NCBI RefSeq assembly: GCF_021390435.2
Contig: NZ_JAJVCN010000002.1
Coordinates: 1,488,001 to 1,552,000, forward strand
Source: Kibdelosporangium philippinense
GTDB lineage: Bacteria > Actinomycetota > Actinomycetes > Mycobacteriales > Pseudonocardiaceae
Direction of reading: 5' to 3'
DNA: 64,000 bases
Each line of letters opens with the position of its first letter. Within the stretch, counting starts at the first letter, position 1. Below, piece after piece: positions 58,774 to 64,000 of this stretch. The notes below the pieces were generated by a model. That model was not told the origin of the DNA. It saw only the letters and a program-made list of their open reading frames with translations, and did not search any database. The position numbers were made by a program, and so were the translations under genes.

Positions 58774-59550
58774 ATGCCCAGGTACACCCACGGACACCAT
58801 GAGGCCGTACTGCGGTCCCACCGGACCCGAACGGTGGCGAACTCGGCGGCGTATCTGCTGCCCTACCTGAACTCTGAAATGTCCCTTTTGGACGTAGGCT
58901 GCGGCCCGGGGACGATCACCGCGGACTTCGCGGACCTCGTCGCCACGGTGACAGCGATCGAACCTGTGGCAGAAGCCCTTGCCCTGGCCCAAGATCATGT
59001 GCAGAAGCCGAACGTACGGTTCGAAGTCGCCGATGTGTTCACGTTGCCCTACGCGGACAAAACGTTTGACGTGGTGCACGCACACCAGGTCCTGCAGCAC
59101 CTGCACGACCCGATCGCCGCGTTAAGAGAAATGCGCCGGGTAAGCAAAGGCATTGTGGCCGCGAGAGATTCCGATTACACAGCATTCGCCTGGTACCCAG
59201 CAGTGCCCGCGTTGGACGACTGGCTCGCACTGTACAAGAAAGTGGCGTATCGAAACGGCGGTGAACCCGACGCGGGCCGACGCTTGTTCGCATGGGCACG
59301 CGCGGCGGGATTCACCGACGTCGCCGCAAGCGCCTCGGTGTGGTGCTATGCCACACCCGAAGAACGCTCATGGTGGGGTGGAATGTGGGCAGACCGCATT
59401 CTGCAGACCGCGATTGCCGAGCAGGCAGAAGCATACGGCTATGCCACCCGGTCAGACTTGCAGCGGATATCCGACGGCTGGCGCGAATGGGCGGACTTGG
59501 CAGACGGCTGGTTCAGCCTCCTGCACGGCGAAATCATCTGCCGCGGCTGA
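58774..59550 (+). CDS. Class I SAM-dependent methyltransferase
   Basis: This 258-residue enzyme has motif I SLLDVGCGPGTITADFADLV, VEVAD-like VRFEVADVFTLPYADKTFDV and HQVLQHLHDPIAALREMRRV. It resembles the UbiE/COQ5-like methyltransferase group with a helical C-terminal extension rich in Trp. The target is unknown. It probably shares a transcript with the HD gene. Confidence 0.9.
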   Translation: MPRYTHGHHEAVLRSHRTRTVANSAAYLLPYLNSEMSLLDVGCGPGTITADFADLVATVTAIEPVAEALALAQDHVQKPNVRFEVADVFTLPYADKTFDVVHAHQVLQHLHDPIAALREMRRVSKGIVAARDSDYTAFAWYPAVPALDDWLALYKKVAYRNGGEPDAGRRLFAWARAAGFTDVAASASVWCYATPEERSWWGGMWADRILQTAIAEQAEAYGYATRSDLQRISDGWREWADLADGWFSLLHGEIICRG

Positions 59551-59559
59551 ACTCAGCCC

Positions 59560-59690
59560 GCTGCGCTTCCGCCGCCACTGCTAAATCCGCCATCCGCTTA
59601 CCGGCCACCGCTCGGCCGCCATCGGCCATCCGTCACTTGCCGTCGGCTCAGCTGCCATTGGCTCATCCGCCATCCGTCGTCGGCTTAGCC
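59560..59690. repeat. Degenerate short repeats, GCCATCCG/GGC type
   Basis: This intergenic stretch repeats variants of CCGCCATCCG and CGGCTCAGC/CGGCTTAGC in loose tandem (for example CATCGGCCATCCGTC). No gene is seen. It lies between the convergent methyltransferase and small-membrane-protein genes. Confidence 0.55.
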
Positions 59691-59984
59691 GACACTCCGC
59701 AGCACTCTGGCCACAATCCCCGTCACAACCAGCCAGAACACCGCAGCCAAGCCGAAGTTGAGGATGATCGTGAACGTCGTGTTCCCGGTGTCGAACAGGT
59801 TCACGAACCACAGCCCGACCACCTCGGACCACTGTGCGACCCAACTCACCAACCCGTTGCTGAAATTGGCGTTGAACAGCACGAACACAATGTGCGCGAT
59901 CAGCAGCACAGCCAGTGCGCTACCGGCAAGGTTCACCAGACTCGCGGCAGTGCGGCGGCCGCTCGTCGCGTTGTAGGTGCTCAT
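59685..59984 (-). CDS. Small two-helix membrane protein
   Basis: This 99-residue protein has hydrophobic helices at about residues 15-38 (LVNLAGSALAVLLIAHIVFV) and 70-92 (FTIILNFGLAAVFWLVVTGI), with both ends basic. The family is not firmly recognised; similar short proteins are common in actinomycetes. It lies 35 bases downstream of the histidine kinase gene on the same strand and may be co-transcribed. Confidence 0.72.
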   Translation of the reverse strand: MSTYNATSGRRTAASLVNLAGSALAVLLIAHIVFVLFNANFSNGLVSWVAQWSEVVGLWFVNLFDTGNTTFTIILNFGLAAVFWLVVTGIVARVLRSVG

Positions 59985-60019
59985 ACGAATCCAACGTACG
60001 CACGATTCCTGTGAAGAAC

Positions 60020-61498
60020 CTATCGATCCTGTAATGGTTTGGTCAGCCGGATAGTGAATACGGTTCGTCCGGGTTGACTGCTTAGCGAGATTTCGCCACC
60101 GTGCGAGCCAACCACCGCGGAGACAATCGCCAGGCCCAATCCAGTGCTTCCGGCGGCACGGGACCGTGAGCTATCGCCACGAGCAAACCTCTCGAATACC
60201 TCAGGTTGAAGCTCAGCGGGAATTCCCGGGCCGTCGTCAGCGACCGTGATCACCACATGGTTGTCCTCAGTGGAAAGTTTGGTGGTCACCGTCGTGCCAG
60301 GGGGAGTGTGCGTTCTTGCGTTGCTCAACAGGTTCGTGATCACCTGGTGCAGCTGCCCACTGTCGCCCATCACGGTCACCGGAACGCCTGGGGCATCGAG
60401 AACCCAGTGATGGTCGCGCCCAGCGACATGCGCGTCGGCGACAGCATCCGTGACCACCCGGGACAGATCCACCGGCTGATGCACGGCTGGTCGGCCAGAA
60501 TCCAAGCGCGCCAACAGAAGCAAGTCCTCGACGAGCGTGGTCATCCGCGCTGACTCGGATTCAACCCGACTCATCGCGTGCGCGATGGCTGGCGGCACAT
60601 CATCGCCGCTGCGCCTGGCCAGTTCGGCGTAACCACGGATCGCCGCGAGGGGTGTGCGCAGCTCGTGACTGGCATCCGCGACGAACTTGCGAACCCGCGT
60701 TTCGCTGGCTTGACGTGCGGCCAGAGCCGCGGAGATGTGTTCGAGCATCCGGTTGAGAGCGTGCCCGACCTTGCCGACCTCGCTCCGCGGATCGGTGTCG
60801 TCATCCGGCACCCGCTCGGACAATGCGACTTCGCCCTGGTCAAGCTTCATTTCCGAGACTCGGCCAGCGGTCGCGGCGACCCGGTTGAGCGGCCGCAACG
60901 TGCGTCGCACGATCAAAGCGCCGACCGCACCAGCCAGCGCCACCCCGGTGAGCGCCACCCCGCCCATGATCCAGCCGAGCCGCATGAGCGTGGAGTTCAC
61001 GCCCGTCATGGGCAGGCCCATGACCATAACGTCGCCACCACGTGTGCGGCTGGCCGTCATCCGGTATTGCCCGAGCTCAGGGCCCAGACTGCACGTTTCC
61101 GGCGTCCGATCGAGCGGCACGTCGTTGATCGTTTCCTCGGGCACGTCCACCACGTGCGTGCCGTCTGCCCTGACGACCCGCGCCAACACGTCGCCGCGGT
61201 AGATCAGCGCGCCGAACGTGCCGTTCCCCTGGCCCTCGACGAGCAGTGTCTCCGGGCTGGGCGGCTTGGCGTCGTATGACCCCTTATCACCGTGATCAGG
61301 CGGGGAATCGAGTTCGTACACCGCCCGGTTGTGGGCGTCTTGTAACTGCTGGTCCAGCCGCGCGACCAGGAATTCGCTGAGCGCGACTTCGGTGATCACG
61401 CCGATCATCGCGGACATGACCGCGAGCAGGCCGATGAGCTGGGCGAGCAGCCGTGCCCGCAGCGTCCAGCGCCGTTTAGTTCGCTGGCTTGAGGACAT
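60020..61498 (-). CDS. Membrane sensor histidine kinase
   Basis: This 492-residue kinase has two membrane helices (about residues 15-40 and 175-200) flanking a ~135-residue extracellular sensor domain. A HAMP domain, the H-box FVADASHELRTPLAAIRGYA and an ATPase domain (NLLSNARTHTPPG, ADDGPGIP, GLGLAIVSAVVGSHGG) follow. Its start overlaps the response-regulator gene by 23 bases, so the two form a two-component system. It resembles TrcS/MprB-type kinases; the stimulus is unknown. Confidence 0.94.
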   Translation of the reverse strand: MSSSQRTKRRWTLRARLLAQLIGLLAVMSAMIGVITEVALSEFLVARLDQQLQDAHNRAVYELDSPPDHGDKGSYDAKPPSPETLLVEGQGNGTFGALIYRGDVLARVVRADGTHVVDVPEETINDVPLDRTPETCSLGPELGQYRMTASRTRGGDVMVMGLPMTGVNSTLMRLGWIMGGVALTGVALAGAVGALIVRRTLRPLNRVAATAGRVSEMKLDQGEVALSERVPDDDTDPRSEVGKVGHALNRMLEHISAALAARQASETRVRKFVADASHELRTPLAAIRGYAELARRSGDDVPPAIAHAMSRVESESARMTTLVEDLLLLARLDSGRPAVHQPVDLSRVVTDAVADAHVAGRDHHWVLDAPGVPVTVMGDSGQLHQVITNLLSNARTHTPPGTTVTTKLSTEDNHVVITVADDGPGIPAELQPEVFERFARGDSSRSRAAGSTGLGLAIVSAVVGSHGGEISLSSQPGRTVFTIRLTKPLQDR

Positions 61499-62198
61499 AG
61501 CCGGCGCCCCGCATGGTGTGAATCATTAGCCTGCGCCCGGCGTCGATCTTCTTGCGTAAGTAGGAAATATAGAGCTCGACCACATTGGCCTGGCCACCGA
61601 AGTCGTAGTTCCACACCCGATCGAGAATCTGGGCCTTGCTCAGCACCCGCTTCGGATTGCGCATGAGGAAGCGCAGCAACTCGAACTCGGTAGCGGTCAA
61701 CTCGATGAAGTCGCCGCCACGGACAACCTCCCGGCTGTCCTCATCGAGGGTGAGATCCCCGACCGTGAGAGTAGATCCATCCTCAGCGGCTACGACCCTG
61801 GTCCGACGAAGCAGAGCCCGAAGTCGTAGAACAACCTCCTCCAAGCTGAACGGCTTGGTGACGTAGTCATCGCCACCCGCGGTCAATCCAGCGATCCGGT
61901 CCTCGACAGCATCCTTGGCGGTCAGGAAAAGCACCGGCAGGTTCGGCTCCTCAGCGCGCAGCCTGCGCAGCACCTCAAGGCCGTCGAGGTCAGGCAGCAT
62001 GATGTCGAGGACGACCACGTCAGGCCGGAATTCCTTGGCGAGCTTGACCGCACTCAGGCCGTCGGTGGCGCAGTTGGTCTCCCATCCCTCGAATCGCAGC
62101 GCGATGGTGATCAGCTCGGCGAGGGCTAACTCGTCGTCGACAACGAGGGCACGGATCGGATTTCCGTCGGCTCGTCGCAGGTCAGGGCCGGGTGTCAT
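61476..62198 (-). CDS. OmpR-family response regulator
   Basis: This 240-residue protein has a receiver domain with phospho-acceptor Asp in DVVVLDIMLPDLDG and the conserved Lys in YVTKPFS. The C-terminal winged helix (FELLRFLMRNPKRVLSKAQI, then YISYLRKKID and TMRGAGYVLKP) is of the OmpR/PhoB type. It is transcribed before the kinase gene. Confidence 0.95.
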   Translation of the reverse strand: MTPGPDLRRADGNPIRALVVDDELALAELITIALRFEGWETNCATDGLSAVKLAKEFRPDVVVLDIMLPDLDGLEVLRRLRAEEPNLPVLFLTAKDAVEDRIAGLTAGGDDYVTKPFSLEEVVLRLRALLRRTRVVAAEDGSTLTVGDLTLDEDSREVVRGGDFIELTATEFELLRFLMRNPKRVLSKAQILDRVWNYDFGGQANVVELYISYLRKKIDAGRRLMIHTMRGAGYVLKPAN

Positions 62199-62291
62199 GG
62201 CTGCACACTCTCCGGTCCGCGGTTAAGCCCAGGCTGTGCCGTACCTGTGTATCAGCTGTGGACTCACCGGGCCAACGGCAAGTACTCGCCG

Positions 62292-62870
62292 CTACCGAGG
62301 TGTGACGACCTGAGGCGTCCGCTCACCGTGGCGATCCCAGAATTCGGCTGCGGTAATGCCCATCAGCACGACATCCTGGTGCCGACCAGCGAAGAAGACA
62401 TGGTCACGCCGCCGTCCTTCATGGACGAACCCGAGGTTCTGGTGAAGGAGTATCGAAGGCTCGTTGACGGCGAGAATGCTGACCTCGCACTTGTGATACC
62501 GACGCTCACCGAACATGTAAGCCAGCACCAGGATGATCGCTTCACTGGCGTAGCCACGCCGCTTGTACTCGTGTCCGATGCTCACGCCGTAGTCGAACCG
62601 CCCAGCCACCCGGTCAGAGTTCGGCAGCGACACAGACCCGACGAGCACCCCGTCAATGGCCTCGATGGCCAGCATGAACTCGTCGTCCGCAGGCTGACGC
62701 GCCGACTGCTCCTCGGCCCACTGCCGATACCCCGCAGCCGACCGAGGCGGATACATCAAGTCGGCGGACCGCATGTCGGCAGAGTTCTCGTCGAACCGCT
62801 GGAACGCTTCCCAGTCCTCGGGCTCGATACCCCGAAGCCGAACCTTCGTACCGACCCAGATAGAAGTCAT
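62292..62870 (-). CDS. GNAT-family N-acetyltransferase (RimJ/RimL-like)
   Basis: This protein of about 192 aa starts MTSIWVGTKVRLRGIEPEDW. It contains the acetyl-CoA segment IGHEYKRRGYASEAIILVLA and the C-terminal NEPSILLHQNLGFVHEGRRR, the pattern of RimJ/RimL or small-molecule acetyltransferases. It lies 16 bases downstream of the NarL-type regulator and is probably co-transcribed with it. The acceptor is unknown. Confidence 0.9.
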   Translation of the reverse strand: MTSIWVGTKVRLRGIEPEDWEAFQRFDENSADMRSADLMYPPRSAAGYRQWAEEQSARQPADDEFMLAIEAIDGVLVGSVSLPNSDRVAGRFDYGVSIGHEYKRRGYASEAIILVLAYMFGERRYHKCEVSILAVNEPSILLHQNLGFVHEGRRRDHVFFAGRHQDVVLMGITAAEFWDRHGERTPQVVTPR

Positions 62871-62886
62871 GGAGACGATCACATCG

Positions 62887-63543
62887 CTACGAACCAAGCT
62901 TTGCCAACCCAGATTCGAACGCGAAGAGCACGAGGCCAACCCGGTCCCGGCAGTCGAGTTTGGACAGCAAGCTGCCGATGTGAGTTTTGACGGTGCCATC
63001 AGCCATACGAAGCCGGTCGGCGATCTCCTTGTTGTTGGCGCCAGTGGCGATCTGTTGCAGCACATCGACTTCACGCCCAGTCAGCGTCTTGATCCGAGGA
63101 TCGGCGGTCCGACCAGGAAGCGAGTCGAGAACGTGGCCCAACAGCCGCCGCGTGGCTGTCGGCGCGACAACGGACCCACCGTCTGCCACAGCGTGGATGG
63201 CCGAGAGCAACTCCTCCTGCCGAGCATCCTTGAGGAGGAACCCGGCAGCCCCGGCCTTCAACGCGGCGAAAACGTACTCATCCAGGTCAAACGTGGTGAG
63301 GATGAGCACCCGGGCACGATGCCCAAGCCGCGTGAGCTCGGCCGTGGCCGCAACCCCGTCCATGACCGGCATCCGAATATCCATCAGGACGACGTCAGCA
63401 TCGGTGGACTTCAACGCCTCGACAGCGGCGGAACCGTCAGCAGCCTCACCAACAACACGAAGCTCAGGATCGGACTCGATCATCATCTGAAACCCAGTCC
63501 GAATAAGCCGCTGGTCATCAACAAGAAAGACGGACAAGCTCAT
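62887..63543 (-). CDS. NarL/LuxR-type response regulator
   Basis: This 218-residue protein has a receiver domain with Asp in DVVLMDIRMPVMDG and Lys in GFLLKDARQ. The LuxR helix-turn-helix reads LTGREVDVLQQIATGANNKE then IADRLRMADGTVKTHIGSLL. The partial histidine kinase at 63817 on the same strand is its likely partner, although 273 bases separate them. Confidence 0.94.
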   Translation of the reverse strand: MSLSVFLVDDQRLIRTGFQMMIESDPELRVVGEAADGSAAVEALKSTDADVVLMDIRMPVMDGVAATAELTRLGHRARVLILTTFDLDEYVFAALKAGAAGFLLKDARQEELLSAIHAVADGGSVVAPTATRRLLGHVLDSLPGRTADPRIKTLTGREVDVLQQIATGANNKEIADRLRMADGTVKTHIGSLLSKLDCRDRVGLVLFAFESGLAKLGS

Positions 63544-63547
63544 CCGA

Positions 63548-63800
63548 TCACGGCTCCAAGCAAAGAGGGGTTCCCTGCGCTACCAGTTGGCGTGAACCAG
63601 CTACCGCCGCACTCGAAGTGACCCACCCCGCAATCAACCAGCCCCACGCCGTGTCCACCATTGCAGCACACCGTGTTCCACGTTCCGGCACACCGAGATG
63701 CCCGGTGAACGGGTGCCCGCTGTGGGGAAACTGAAAGGCTATCGGCATCGAGCATTCGACGCACGCAAAGGCGAACATGGTGTGTTGGAACGGTGGACAC
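63548..63800 (-). pseudogene. Possible remnant of a small cysteine-rich protein gene
   Basis: Between the kinase and regulator genes, one frame reads MFAFACVECSMPIAFQ and an overlapping frame reads NTVCCNGGHGVGLVDCGVGH then FECGGS. Together these resemble the start and end of small actinobacterial zinc-ribbon proteins that keep CxxC at both ends. The frames do not join without a shift, so a decayed gene is possible; nothing else supports it. Confidence 0.25.
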
Positions 63801-63816
63801 GCAGTGCGGTGAGCCT

Positions 63817-64000
63817 TCAGCGCACGGTCGATCCAGATGAAGCCTCTCTCGAAGCGCCGAGCGGAATCACGGCATGAACCTCATAGCCTCCATCAGTTAA
63901 TGGTCCCGCGGTCAGGCTGCCGCCATGAGCCTCAACACGTTCGCGCATCGTGTCCAGGCCATGCCCCTTGCCATCCGAAGTAGCCGCTGTGCCGCTTCCG
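63817..64000 (-). CDS. NarL-system sensor histidine kinase, C-terminal end only
   Basis: The last 61 codons of a gene that continues past the window read GKGHGLDTMRERVEAHGGSL and GYEVHAVIPLG. This is the G-box end of the ATPase domain of HisKA_3-type kinases. It is on the same strand and upstream of the NarL-type regulator, consistent with a two-component pair. Confidence 0.85.
   Translation of the reverse strand, partial: GSGTAATSDGKGHGLDTMRERVEAHGGSLTAGPLTDGGYEVHAVIPLGASREASSGSTVR

Overview
The window is about 70% GC, with actinomycete-style GTG starts, strong AGGAGG-type ribosome sites and many overlapping stop/start pairs. It carries an SsgA-family protein, LAL and NB-ARC/TPR regulators, several ECF sigma factors, secreted chitinases (GH18, GH19) and a dense set of signalling genes. 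Together these point to a soil or plant-associated filamentous actinomycete, most likely in the Pseudonocardiales (Kibdelosporangium/Amycolatopsis/Lentzea-like). The species cannot be fixed from this sequence alone.

Left part (1-17.3 kb). A leftward operon encodes a GntR regulator, a dicluster ferredoxin and a sulfonate/nitrate-type ABC importer; the lipoprotein gene of the importer carries an apparent frameshift. Next come a PHP-UvrD helicase fusion with a metallo-beta-lactamase-fold hydrolase, an SRA-like/PD-(D/E)XK putative modified-DNA nuclease, a lipoprotein and a HAD pseudoenzyme. These are followed by a LysR regulator, a LAL-type regulator split by a one-base shift, RarD, a cold-shock protein and an XRE/NB-ARC/TPR regulator.

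Middle (17.3-31.1 kb). Two copies of a composite repeat, in opposite orientation, enclose about 12 kb. Each copy has a 30-bp tandem array, a roughly 340-bp conserved body and a roughly 117-bp terminally inverted module. Between them lie an ECF sigma factor, a membrane protein/ImmA-IrrE/XRE triad, a second XRE regulator with a small secreted protein, an SsgA-like protein, a GlxA-type regulator and an NCS1 transporter. The block ends with a three-gene aromatic-tailoring operon: a PobA-like hydroxylase, an O-methyltransferase with an unrecognised N-terminal domain, and a YCII-like protein.

Right-middle (31.1-52.9 kb). This part holds a DrrAB-type exporter with a divergent TetR regulator and a likely operator, a quinone oxidoreductase, and a soluble NAD-linked molybdenum formate dehydrogenase operon (GBAD order). 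It continues with a methyltransferase, a Na+/H+ antiporter, a P450/secreted hydrolase pair, and a methyltransferase/GGDEF-EAL pair whose EAL domain looks dead. Further on are an ECF42-like sigma factor lacking region 2, a GH19 chitinase, a MarR/SnoaL divergent pair with two palindromic operators, and a VOC protein. An IS5-family element sits inside a HAD gene here.

Right part (52.9-64 kb). Eight tRNA or tRNA-like genes lie on the minus strand. Two of them have leucine anticodons on class I bodies without a long variable arm. They are followed by secreted GH79 and GH18 glycosidases, a pentapeptide-repeat protein, an HD hydrolase, a methyltransferase, an OmpR/histidine kinase pair, a GNAT acetyltransferase, a NarL-type regulator and the end of its probable kinase. 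A dispersed ~50-bp palindrome family (arms CTCGTGAGTG, core GTTCTAAC) recurs five times at gene ends. All assignments rest on reading the sequence; no database search was possible.
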